DNA of 19,470 nt from Bacteroidetes bacterium CG2_30_32_10 (lineage in GTDB: Bacteria; Bacteroidota; Bacteroidia; Bacteroidales; CG2-30-32-10): positions 1 through 19,470 of the forward strand of contig MNXO01000168.1 in assembly GCA_001872995.1 (NCBI GenBank). The letters run 5' to 3'. The position numbers and the translations under genes were made by a program. Positions 1-7,092 of this stretch are shown piece by piece. The stretch's first letter is position 1. Every line of letters starts with the position of its first letter. The notes below the pieces were generated by a model that made no database searches, was not told where the DNA came from, and saw only the letters and a program-made list of their open reading frames with translations.

Positions 1-12
1 TTCTTCTGTCAT
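1..12 (-). CDS. 2-oxoacid:ferredoxin oxidoreductase gamma subunit, 5' end only
   Basis: Only four codons are visible, ATG ACA GAA GAA (MTEE), before the window edge. Position explains the call: it starts 44 nt after the stop of the beta-subunit gene on the same strand, where a gamma subunit is expected in clusters ordered ferredoxin, alpha, beta, gamma. Gamma subunits of this family often begin with a short acidic stretch before a glycine-rich motif, which would lie outside the window. No Shine-Dalgarno is seen upstream. The call rests on context and cannot be confirmed here. Confidence 0.5.
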
Positions 13-56
13 GATTTATAAAATTTAAATAATCCAACTAATGAATTTAATTTGTA

Positions 57-824
57 TTATTGCTCTGAAGGCACTTTAATATCGCCAAGTGGGTAAAATG
101 GGAACATATTGTCTTCCATCCATTTATTTGCTTGAACAGGAGCCATTTTCCATCCAGAATTACAATTTGAAACAATTTCAACAAAAGAAACACCTTTATT
201 TAGTTTTTGGTATTCAAATGCTTTTCTGATTGCTTTTTTTGTTTTTCGGACATTAGCAGGTGTATGCACGGCTTGACGAGTAACATAATAAGTACCTGGT
301 AATTGAGCAATTAATTCCGTCATTTTCAAAGGATTTCCATTAAGTGCAACATCTCTGCCATAAGGGCTAGTAGAAGATTTCATCCCTATAAGGGTTGTAG
401 GAGCCATTTGACCTCCAGTCATCCCATAAATTCCATTATTAATAAAAATCATAGTGATATTTTCACCTCTATTGCAAGCATGAATCGTTTCTGCAGTTCC
501 AATAGCAGCTAAATCGCCATCTCCTTGATAAGTGAATACGAATTTATTTGGATAAAGGCGTTTAACAGCAGTAGCAAGAGCAGGAGCTCTTCCATGTGCA
601 GCCTGTTGCATATCAATATCCATAAAATCATAAGCAAGAACGGAACAACCAACAGGCGCAATTCCAATTGTTTCGGATTGAATATTCATTTCCTCAATAA
701 CTTCCATAATGATACGATGTGCAGTACCATGTCCACACCCAGGGCAATATGATAAAGCTTTTGACGTAAGTAAATTTGTTTTTTTATAAACTAAATTTTC
801 TTCTTTTATAATACTTTCTGACAT
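57..824 (-). CDS. vorA: 2-oxoacid:ferredoxin oxidoreductase, beta (TPP-binding) subunit, VOR/KOR type
   Basis: Beta subunit of a four-subunit, CoA-acylating 2-oxoacid oxidoreductase. It binds thiamine pyrophosphate and takes part in oxidative decarboxylation of a 2-oxoacid to acyl-CoA, passing electrons to ferredoxin in the cytoplasm. Visible motifs: CPGCGHG at residues 27-33, a conserved PVGCS segment near 57-61, the TPP/Mg motif GDGD at 101-104, and NNGIYGMTGGQ at 129-139, which completes the cofactor site. At 255 aa it has the usual length of a stand-alone beta subunit. It starts 3 nt after the alpha-subunit stop, and a GGAGG lies inside the last alpha codons, so translation is probably coupled. 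Sequence alone does not separate branched-chain 2-oxoacids (VOR) from 2-oxoglutarate (KOR). The aminotransferase and acyl-CoA synthetase next door favour the former. The vorA symbol follows one naming scheme; subunit letters vary between organisms. Confidence 0.9.
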   Translation of the reverse strand: MSESIIKEENLVYKKTNLLTSKALSYCPGCGHGTAHRIIMEVIEEMNIQSETIGIAPVGCSVLAYDFMDIDMQQAAHGRAPALATAVKRLYPNKFVFTYQGDGDLAAIGTAETIHACNRGENITMIFINNGIYGMTGGQMAPTTLIGMKSSTSPYGRDVALNGNPLKMTELIAQLPGTYYVTRQAVHTPANVRKTKKAIRKAFEYQKLNKGVSFVEIVSNCNSGWKMAPVQANKWMEDNMFPFYPLGDIKVPSEQ

Positions 825-827
825 AAT

Positions 828-1910
828 TTAACCTCCAATTATTTGTTGTTTCAATGCGAGTAATACTTCATCAGGTGAAGGTATCATTCCACCAACACGT
901 CCAAAATGTTCTACTTTAACATTACCATTCACCGCAAGTCTAACATCTTCAACCATTTGACCAAGACTCATTTCTACAGTTAAAATTCCTTTTACTTGTT
1001 TTGACATTTCATTAATAGCTGTTGAAGGGAATGGGAAAAGAGTTATAGGACGTAAAAGACCTAGTTTTATTCCTTTGTCTCTTGCATTGTCAACGGTTTT
1101 TTGACATATACGAGCACTTGCACCATAAGCTACTAGTAAGTATTCGGCATCATCACATTGAATTTTTTCAAATCTAACTTCATTGTTTTGTATTTTTAAA
1201 TATTTTTGATGAAGTTTTTCAACGTGTTTTTCTTGAATTTCAGGGATAAGATTAAGAGATGTAATAATGTTTCTTTCTCTATTTGGTGTTTTACCAGTAG
1301 TAGCCCAAGGACATCTTTTGATTATTTCTTCATCAGATAAGCGTGGTTTTTGTTCTGAGAGTTCGACTTTTTCCATCATTTGACCAATAACACCATCAGA
1401 AAGGATTAACACAGGATTCAAATATTTAAAAGCCAATTCAAATCCTAAGTCCACAAAATCGAACATTTCTTGAACAGAAGCTGGGGCTAAAACAATGAGT
1501 CTATAATCTCCATGACCACCACCTTTGGTTGATTGAAAATAATCGCTTTGTGCAGGTTGAATAGTGCCTAAACCAGGACCGGACCGAACTACATTTACAA
1601 TAAGACAAGGTAGTTCTGCACCTGCAATATATGAAATTCCTTCTTGTTTTAAGCTAATACCAGGACTTGAAGAAGAAGTCATCACTTTTTTACCACAAGA
1701 AGCACCACCATAAACCATATTTATAGCAGCAACTTCACTTTCAGCTTGAAGAACAACCATACCTGTTCTTTCATAAGGTTTTTCAGCAAAAAGATATTCT
1801 ATAACTTCCGTTTGAGGAGTAATAGGATAACCAAAATAGCCATCAGCTCCAGCACGAATAGCAGCTTCTGCCACAGCTTCGTTACCTTTCATTAATCTAA
1901 GCTCTTTCAT
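828..1910 (-). CDS. vorB: 2-oxoacid:ferredoxin oxidoreductase, alpha subunit (3-methyl-2-oxobutanoate dehydrogenase subunit VorB)
   Basis: The 360-aa alpha subunit is expected to carry the pyrimidine-binding half of the TPP enzyme and a transketolase C-terminal-like domain. It starts MKELRLMKGNEAVAEAAIRA and continues with FGYPITPQTEV (about 26-36), an AESEVAAINMVYG segment and SSSSPGISLKQEGISY, the typical core of VorB/PorA/KorA proteins. The close match of this core and of the GGGHGDYR segment to proteins named VorB is from memory. Known role of the family: oxidative decarboxylation of branched-chain 2-oxoacids to acyl-CoA with ferredoxin as acceptor. The gene begins 31 nt after the ferredoxin subunit and ends 3 nt before the beta subunit, so they are almost certainly one transcript. 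No Shine-Dalgarno is visible before the ATG. 2-Oxoglutarate is the main alternative substrate. Confidence 0.9.
   Translation of the reverse strand: MKELRLMKGNEAVAEAAIRAGADGYFGYPITPQTEVIEYLFAEKPYERTGMVVLQAESEVAAINMVYGGASCGKKVMTSSSSPGISLKQEGISYIAGAELPCLIVNVVRSGPGLGTIQPAQSDYFQSTKGGGHGDYRLIVLAPASVQEMFDFVDLGFELAFKYLNPVLILSDGVIGQMMEKVELSEQKPRLSDEEIIKRCPWATTGKTPNRERNIITSLNLIPEIQEKHVEKLHQKYLKIQNNEVRFEKIQCDDAEYLLVAYGASARICQKTVDNARDKGIKLGLLRPITLFPFPSTAINEMSKQVKGILTVEMSLGQMVEDVRLAVNGNVKVEHFGRVGGMIPSPDEVLLALKQQIIGG
832..836 (-). promoter_or_regulatory. Shine-Dalgarno site for the beta subunit inside the alpha-subunit stop region
   Basis: On the minus strand GGAGG is followed by a 7-nt spacer and then the ATG at 824. 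It overlaps the final Gly-Gly codons of the alpha subunit, whose TAA lies within the spacer. Most other starts in this window have no such motif, so this one probably secures balanced, coupled synthesis of the two catalytic subunits. Confidence 0.6.
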
Positions 1911-1941
1911 TACTTTATTTGTTTAATTTAATTTATTAAAC

Positions 1942-2163
1942 TTATATTTTCACTTTATAAACTGTTATTACTCCGTCAGGACATACTATTGCACAATTAG
2001 CACAACCTATACATTCATCATTTACTTTTTCTGAATAATGATATCCTTTACCATTCACTTTTTTTGACATAGCTATAACACTATTAGGACAAGCAGCAAT
2101 ACATACTTCGCATCCTTTACATTTTTCTATATCAATGACAATATCGCCTTTTACTTTTGCCAT
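1942..2163 (-). CDS. 2x[4Fe-4S] ferredoxin-type delta subunit of the 2-oxoacid oxidoreductase
   Basis: A 73-aa ferredoxin-like protein with two complete cluster motifs: Cys15, Cys18, Cys21 and Cys25 followed by Pro, and Cys51, Cys54, Cys57 and Cys61 followed by Pro. This is the CxxCxxCxxxCP pattern of bacterial 8Fe ferredoxins. It lies 31 nt upstream of the alpha-subunit gene in the same direction, which marks it as the electron-transfer (delta) subunit of the complex rather than a free ferredoxin. It should carry electrons from the TPP site to external ferredoxin. The start is fixed by a strong AAGGAGG six bases before the ATG. A 96-nt gap separates it from the aminotransferase, so an additional promoter there is possible. 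Confidence 0.92.
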   Translation of the reverse strand: MAKVKGDIVIDIEKCKGCEVCIAACPNSVIAMSKKVNGKGYHYSEKVNDECIGCANCAIVCPDGVITVYKVKI

Positions 2164-2169
2164 TATTTT

Positions 2170-2176
2170 CCTCCTT
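2170..2176 (-). promoter_or_regulatory. strong Shine-Dalgarno site for the ferredoxin subunit
   Basis: The minus strand reads AAGGAGG, then six bases (AAAATA), then ATG. This is the best ribosome-binding site in the window, and it stands out because the neighbouring genes have only A-rich leaders. It supports the chosen start and suggests that the oxidoreductase subunits are translated more strongly than the upstream genes. Confidence 0.7.
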
Positions 2177-2259
2177 AAAAACTTTTATTAGATTATTGAC
2201 TTTGCAAAACTATGATTATTTATTTAATCATAATAAAAAAAAAATATTTATTTTAAGAA

Positions 2260-3585
2260 TTACTTACAGTCTTTATTGTGATTTGTATTGAAAGAATGCA
2301 ATCTCTTTTCTAAATCGCTAAATTGATTGCGTTTCACCAAAGAAACACAGGCTCTAAGTCCTTCTAATCGTTCACTTCCTGTAATCGTCAATGAAATAGC
2401 GCTAATACCGTAATATAATAATTCTTCTAGAAGCTGTTCGCCAGATAAACCGGGGTATGAGATTGTAAAATAAAATCCATCAGCCAATGGTTCATTTTCA
2501 TCTTTATCGTAAACAATTTTAAATCCATTATCGATAAATAGTTTTTTCATAATATGAGCCTTTTCGCCATATTCTTTGACCTCTTCAACAAAATTATATT
2601 TACCATCATTGGCTGCTTTAAGAATTGCAACCAATGCGTATTGTGCAGAATGTGATGTGCCTGAACTTAATGAATAAACAGTTCCAAAAATCATAGCTTT
2701 ACCAAAAAGATCTGAATTGTAATATCTTTTCAAATCTGGTGTTTGGTGATTAAATAATTTATTAGAAATAACCATCATTCCAATACGTTGACCAGCATAG
2801 CTAAATGCTTTAGAACTTGAAATAAATAGAATATAATTATCTGTATATTTAGCAACGGAAGGTTGAAAAGGAGGTACTCCAGGTTTTGAGTAGTCTTTAC
2901 GGAAATCCATACCAAAATACGCCAAATCTTCCATTATTACCACATTATATTTGTTTGCCAACTCTGCTATTATTTGTAATTCCTTATCGGTAAAACAAAT
3001 CCATGAAGGATTATTTGGATTGGAGTATAATACAGAAGAGATATTTCCCTTTTTAAAATAAGATTCAAGCTTTTCTTTAAGTTTATCGCCACGATAATTA
3101 TATACATCAAAGCTTTCAAACTTTACTCCAAGTACTTTACATTGCTGTTTGTGGACAGGGAAGCCTGGATCGATAAATAGCGTTGTATCTTTATCTTTAT
3201 ACATCCTATTAACAGTCATAAAACAAGCAAAACTGCCTTGCATAGAACCAACAGTAGGAATACAATTTGCTTTATCAACATCAATATCAAGAAAGAGTTT
3301 TACAAATCTTGATATTTCAGATTTTAATAAAGGGACTCCATCAATATCAGGGTATATAGAAGCAACTCCATTTTTCAAAGCTTGAATTTCAGCTTCAATA
3401 CCAATTTGGCTTGGAGGCAATCCAGGTACTCCCATTTCCATTCGAATATATTTTTCTCCAGTTGCATTTTCAATATTATCTACCAGACGTTTCAATTCTC
3501 TAATTGTAGCTTTACCTACAAATGGGAGATTCATTTCTTCAATTTTGCTTTTAACTATTTCGTAATTAATAGGTGTATTATTCAT
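2260..3585 (-). CDS. pyridoxal-phosphate-dependent aminotransferase, class I/II
   Basis: A 441-aa fold-type I PLP enzyme. Visible features: SNPNNPSW at 188-195 (substrate and cofactor Asn), MEDLAYFGMD at 218-227 with Asp220 expected to contact the pyridine nitrogen and Tyr223 nearby, and SSSKAFSYAGQRIG at 256-269 with Lys259 as the Schiff-base lysine. The C-terminal half contains the small domain. The family moves an amino group between an amino acid and a 2-oxoacid. The exact substrate cannot be read from sequence, but its place between an acyl-CoA synthetase and a VorB-type oxidoreductase suggests it supplies the 2-oxoacid from a branched-chain or similar amino acid. It lies 44 nt after the membrane-protein gene and no Shine-Dalgarno is visible. 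A role in biosynthesis instead of catabolism is possible because the reaction is reversible. Confidence 0.88.
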   Translation of the reverse strand: MNNTPINYEIVKSKIEEMNLPFVGKATIRELKRLVDNIENATGEKYIRMEMGVPGLPPSQIGIEAEIQALKNGVASIYPDIDGVPLLKSEISRFVKLFLDIDVDKANCIPTVGSMQGSFACFMTVNRMYKDKDTTLFIDPGFPVHKQQCKVLGVKFESFDVYNYRGDKLKEKLESYFKKGNISSVLYSNPNNPSWICFTDKELQIIAELANKYNVVIMEDLAYFGMDFRKDYSKPGVPPFQPSVAKYTDNYILFISSSKAFSYAGQRIGMMVISNKLFNHQTPDLKRYYNSDLFGKAMIFGTVYSLSSGTSHSAQYALVAILKAANDGKYNFVEEVKEYGEKAHIMKKLFIDNGFKIVYDKDENEPLADGFYFTISYPGLSGEQLLEELLYYGISAISLTITGSERLEGLRACVSLVKRNQFSDLEKRLHSFNTNHNKDCK

Positions 3586-3629
3586 AAAATAATATTTTGA
3601 TGGATTTATAGATGTTTCATTTAATATTT

Positions 3630-4322
3630 TTAATTTTTAGCTTTAATACTTGCAATAGCCAATATAACCCCAAGAGCAATACCCAATAATGCAGCAAAAA
3701 GAATTTGATATTCTACTGGAAGTATAAAAGTAATAGTCTGAGCAGGAATCCAGAAGAAAGGAATCGTTTTTTTGAAAACGAAATTCCATTGTACTGACCA
3801 ATTAAGATTAATCATAATTTCAGAAAATTTTATTGGTTTAAAAAAGCCAGCAATAGTTCCTTTATTGGAAATTATATGTGTATCCGTTATTTTATGAAAT
3901 GTCATCATAACTGGGGCATAAGTTATATTTATTAAAACGCTAATAGAAAAAGCTGTAAGCAATTTAGTAGTTGTGAAAGCCCCTTTTAATGATACTACTG
4001 CATTATCAACACCAAGATATTCTATTAAAACAGGAACTCCACTTGCATATAATACAAAAGCCATTTTAATTGTCAAACCCAAAAAACCCCAAACAATTGC
4101 GCGTGGAATGATTCCAAAACCCCTGTAATTATAAACTCCACTTTTTATTCTCAGACCTATCATTTCACCAATTGTGGCTAATATAGCAAATTTAATAAAG
4201 CTAGTTATCATTCCATGCTCTTTATTAAAGCTTTCATAAAAACTAAATAGCTCTTTAGAAAGAAAGAATGGGAGAAACAAGGCAATAAAAAAAAGTATAA
4301 AGAGAATATCGTTTTTTTTCAT
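3630..4322 (-). CDS. multi-spanning inner-membrane protein, possibly Mpv17/PMP22-like
   Basis: Start chosen at the ATG ending at 4322 (MKKNDILFILFF), giving 230 aa and a 1-nt gap after the acyl-CoA synthetase stop. An in-frame ATG ending at 4355 would add 11 hydrophilic residues and overlap that gene, so it is less likely. The sequence shows about four to five hydrophobic segments: residues 5-22, about 38-58, 73-95, 125-150 and 190-225. The C-terminal block runs NWSVQWNF (from 174) through WIPAQTITFILP (from 191) into a final helix. A Trp-Pro-Gln-Asn/Thr-Phe-Pro arrangement before the last helix is characteristic of eukaryotic Mpv17/PMP22 channel-like proteins, and I infer a distant link. The function is unknown. 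Its location inside an amino-acid fermentation operon makes transport or leakage of an acid, amino acid or CoA precursor a reasonable guess, not a finding. Confidence 0.7.
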   Translation of the reverse strand: MKKNDILFILFFIALFLPFFLSKELFSFYESFNKEHGMITSFIKFAILATIGEMIGLRIKSGVYNYRGFGIIPRAIVWGFLGLTIKMAFVLYASGVPVLIEYLGVDNAVVSLKGAFTTTKLLTAFSISVLINITYAPVMMTFHKITDTHIISNKGTIAGFFKPIKFSEIMINLNWSVQWNFVFKKTIPFFWIPAQTITFILPVEYQILFAALLGIALGVILAIASIKAKN

Positions 4323-4323
4323 T

Positions 4324-6387
4324 TTATTGTTTTTTTTCAATTCTGATGCGGGCATCTACAGCAATAACAGTTTTTTTGTTTCCTAACAAAGGATTTAAAT
4401 CCATTTCAATAATTTCGGGAGCTACCATCAATAAAGCCGATAATCTAACGATTACATCTGCAAACATTTCTTCGTTTACCCCTTCCTGTCCTCTCACACC
4501 TTGAATAATCTTATAACTTTTCAAACTTTTTATCATTGTAGAAGCCTCATCGATAGACAAAGGTACAAGACCTACTGAAACATCCTTTAATACTTCAATA
4601 AATATTCCACCTAAACCACATAAAATTAAATGCCCGAACTTAGGTTCAAATTTTGCACCTACAAAAAGTTCCGTTCCTTTAAGCATTGGTTGAATAAGAA
4701 TAGCTGTAGTATCTTTTATTTGAATCATTCTAGAAAACTCTTTTTCTACAGTAGCTGAATCAGAAACATTTAACACCACACCACCCACATCTGATTTATG
4801 AACAGGTCCCACTACCTTCATTACAACAGGAAATCCCAACTTTAATGAAGAAATTACGGCTTCTTCTTTTGTTGTAGCAATAGCCTCCCCTGCCCTATTT
4901 ATGCCAGCAGCATCCAACAATTGCTGAATATCATCTGGTGCGATATATCCCTCTTTGGCATTATCTATAATAGAACGAATTTTATGTTTATCTATTTCGG
5001 GCAAATTTATTGCTTCAGGTGCAGGCTTTGGAGTATAATAAACTCTTGACAAGGCATTTCCTAATGTTACTTCATCAGGAAAATTTATTCTACCTTTAGA
5101 AAGGAATTCATCCACTTCAGCTTTTGCTGTTAATATAGAAGGAAGTACAGGATAAATTGGCTTTTTGGCTTTCTTCATTTTATCATCCAGTACTTTATAA
5201 ACGTCAAACAAAGGGAATAAACCAGGTGTACCAAATATAACCACCATTGCATCAATGTTATCAAATTTTTTATCAACAAAGTCAATGATAATTCCTAATT
5301 GTTCGGCAGTTCCTGTTGCAAGAAAATCTATTGGATTAGCTACTGAAGAACCAGAAAATAACTGGGCTAAAAGGTTTTTACTTTCTATATTATCTATATG
5401 AGGAACACATAAACCTCCATTTGACAAAGAATCAGTAAGCATCACCGCCGGTCCACCAGCATGAGTAATAATTGCAATATTTTTCCCTTTCAATTCAGGA
5501 TGCATAAAAACAGAAGCAACACTAATGAGGTCTTCTCTGCCATAACATCTAACAATTCCTGCTTTTTTGAAAAGAGCATTAACAGCTACATCAGAGCTTG
5601 CAAGAGCTCCAGTATGAGAAGATGCAGCCCTACTTCCAGCTTCTGAAGAACCAGCTTTTATTGCTGCAATTTTACAACCTTTTCTAATTAATGAAGAAGC
5701 ATGTTTAAGTAATAATTTAGGTTTTGATATATTCTCAATGTATAAAAGCTTCACTTTTGAGCTTTTCTCCGCATCGAACGTTTCGTCAAGATATTGTAAT
5801 ATTTCTTCTACACCAAGTTGGGCACTATTGCCAACAGAAAAAACGCTTGAAAAAGACAATCCCTTTGGAATACCAGCTTCCATAATAAAACAAGCAGTAG
5901 CGCCAGAGCCTGATATAAAATCACAACCCTTAGGATTTAATTTAGGAATGGGGTATGTAAATATACTATGATGAAATTGTGTAAGAATACCAACGCAATT
6001 AGGTCCAATTAAACAACCTCCCACCTTATTTATAGATGCAACTATTTGTTGTTCAAGTTTTTTCCCTTCCTCACTTTCTTCACTAAACCCTGCTGAAAGA
6101 ATAATAAATGCCTTCGTGTTTTTATTACTAGTAAGTAATTCAACTGTTTCGAGAATGTATTTGGCGGCAATAGCAATAATAGCTAAATCAACCTCAGGTA
6201 AATCAGACGGATTTTGAAAGCTTTTAATCCCCTGAACTTCTGTTTCTTTAGGGTTTGTAACATATAGATTGCCCCTATAATTACCATCTATTAGATTTTT
6301 TAATATTTTGCCACCTGGTTTAGTAATATCATTGGAACCACCAACAACAACAATACTTTTAGGGTGAATAAGCTGTTCGTTTATCAT
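4324..6387 (-). CDS. ADP-forming acyl-CoA synthetase (acetate--CoA ligase family), fused alpha-beta
   Basis: A 687-aa protein of the NDP-forming acyl-CoA synthetase family, which converts acyl-CoA + ADP + Pi to free acid + CoA + ATP. Domain order: CoA-binding Rossmann-like domain at about 1-130 (VVVGGSND near 13-20, GPNCVG at 128-133), two ligase-like domains up to about 450, then an ATP-grasp domain at about 470-687. The phosphorylated histidine of the alpha part should be His258 in SSHTGALA. GPVHKSDVGGV at 527-537 supplies the second histidine, His530, used by the ATP-grasp half. It is the first gene of the leftward cluster and overlaps nothing. With the oxidoreductase downstream it would recover ATP from branched-chain or aryl acyl-CoAs. 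The acyl specificity (acetyl, isobutyryl, isovaleryl, aryl) cannot be determined here. A protein acetyltransferase is unlikely because no GNAT domain follows. Confidence 0.9.
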   Translation of the reverse strand: MINEQLIHPKSIVVVGGSNDITKPGGKILKNLIDGNYRGNLYVTNPKETEVQGIKSFQNPSDLPEVDLAIIAIAAKYILETVELLTSNKNTKAFIILSAGFSEESEEGKKLEQQIVASINKVGGCLIGPNCVGILTQFHHSIFTYPIPKLNPKGCDFISGSGATACFIMEAGIPKGLSFSSVFSVGNSAQLGVEEILQYLDETFDAEKSSKVKLLYIENISKPKLLLKHASSLIRKGCKIAAIKAGSSEAGSRAASSHTGALASSDVAVNALFKKAGIVRCYGREDLISVASVFMHPELKGKNIAIITHAGGPAVMLTDSLSNGGLCVPHIDNIESKNLLAQLFSGSSVANPIDFLATGTAEQLGIIIDFVDKKFDNIDAMVVIFGTPGLFPLFDVYKVLDDKMKKAKKPIYPVLPSILTAKAEVDEFLSKGRINFPDEVTLGNALSRVYYTPKPAPEAINLPEIDKHKIRSIIDNAKEGYIAPDDIQQLLDAAGINRAGEAIATTKEEAVISSLKLGFPVVMKVVGPVHKSDVGGVVLNVSDSATVEKEFSRMIQIKDTTAILIQPMLKGTELFVGAKFEPKFGHLILCGLGGIFIEVLKDVSVGLVPLSIDEASTMIKSLKSYKIIQGVRGQEGVNEEMFADVIVRLSALLMVAPEIIEMDLNPLLGNKKTVIAVDARIRIEKKQ

Positions 6388-6652
6388 TTTATTTAAATTT
6401 TCTCTTCAATAATGTTGGCTAAAATAAATAAAAAAAAAAAGGTAGAGAATTTTTTTTACTAAATACCTTTATTATATCTGATTTCATTCATAGAAGCTGA
6501 AAGTTATGTGTTTGATTTAAAAATATTTAACTTTTCAATGACTAAAGTTTAAATTTCCAATCTTTTTAAGATTTGAACATATTAAAAAAACAAGATTAGC
6601 AAAGAAATTGAAAATTATAAATCCTCTATGACAATAATGACAAAGAACACAA

Positions 6653-6690
6653 AAAAACGTGTTAAGTAGTATGAGACTTAACACGTTTTT
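6653..6690. terminator. perfect 14-bp hairpin with T-runs on both strands (terminator-like)
   Basis: AAAAACGTGTTAAG (6653-6666) pairs perfectly with CTTAACACGTTTTT (6677-6690) around a 10-nt loop. Read on the plus strand it ends in five T; read on the minus strand it ends in seven T, so it could terminate in either direction. It sits between two divergent genes, where no known transcript should end, and 28 nt before the ATG of a doubtful small ORF. It may therefore be the end of an unannotated small RNA or a structured leader. Confidence 0.6.
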
Positions 6691-6718
6691 GTAACCAATT
6701 AACTAAAATTTAAAAAAC

Positions 6719-6934
6719 ATGAAAAAACAACAAAAATTTCACTTACTAATTTATGGTTCTGCTTGTTTCTATGATGTAAAATTAAATATAATAAAAGCAA
6801 AAAATAAGCGTATTTTCAATGATATTTGCTCCGTAAAAATACTGATTTTAAATTATATTGGATATGTAATGCTTTACAACTCCTGTTTACCTAGTATTTT
6901 AAAAATGATATTTAAAGATACTACCTCTAATTAA
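6719..6934 (+). CDS. uncharacterised small ORF, doubtful
   Basis: A 71-aa reading frame starting MKKQQKFHLLIYGSACFYD. In its favour: the A-rich leader directly before the ATG is like those of real genes in this window, and a strong hairpin stands 28 nt upstream. Against it: the composition (many Ile, Lys, Asn and Tyr) is what random AT-rich DNA gives, there is no recognisable domain, and the single hydrophobic stretch near residues 40-60 is weak. It could be a small membrane peptide, a decayed gene start, or chance. No function is proposed. Confidence 0.2.
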   Translation: MKKQQKFHLLIYGSACFYDVKLNIIKAKNKRIFNDICSVKILILNYIGYVMLYNSCLPSILKMIFKDTTSN

Positions 6935-7039
6935 TTACTATTGAATTATAATTCTTTCTTTTCCATAATCCTTAGAATAAATACAATCAGTAATTAATAA
7001 ATTAACTCTAAAAACAGCCTAAATAAAAAAATGAAAGAA

Positions 7040-7071
7040 TTGAATTTTAAATTGAAAAAATGTTAATTTTA
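7040..7071 (+). promoter_or_regulatory. candidate Bacteroidetes-type promoter for tex
   Basis: A TTG (7040-7042) lies 21 nt before TAATTTTA (7064-7071), which matches seven of eight positions of the Bacteroidetes -7 box TAnnTTTG. The spacing suits that sigma-factor architecture and would put the transcript start a few bases before the ATG at 7093. In DNA this AT-rich, chance matches are common. Confidence 0.3.
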
Positions 7072-7092
7072 CCTGTCTATTTTCAATAAAAA

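Larger units (their letters stand above)
6388..7092. other. divergent intergenic region between the leftward fermentation cluster and tex
   Basis: This 705-nt, very AT-rich stretch must hold promoters in both directions. It contains a perfect 14-bp hairpin (6653-6690), one poorly supported small ORF (6719-6934) and a candidate tex promoter (7040-7071), all listed separately. I found no tRNA, insertion-sequence end or clear promoter for the leftward cluster. The minus-strand leader just before the 6387 start carries a run of T residues but no recognisable promoter box. Confidence 0.6.

Noticed and set aside
4323..4355. Upstream start adding 11 residues (MPASELKKNNK) to the membrane protein
   Set aside because: It would overlap the acyl-CoA synthetase coding end by 32 nt and adds a charged stretch before the first hydrophobic segment; the ATG ending at 4322 gives a normal 1-nt junction.
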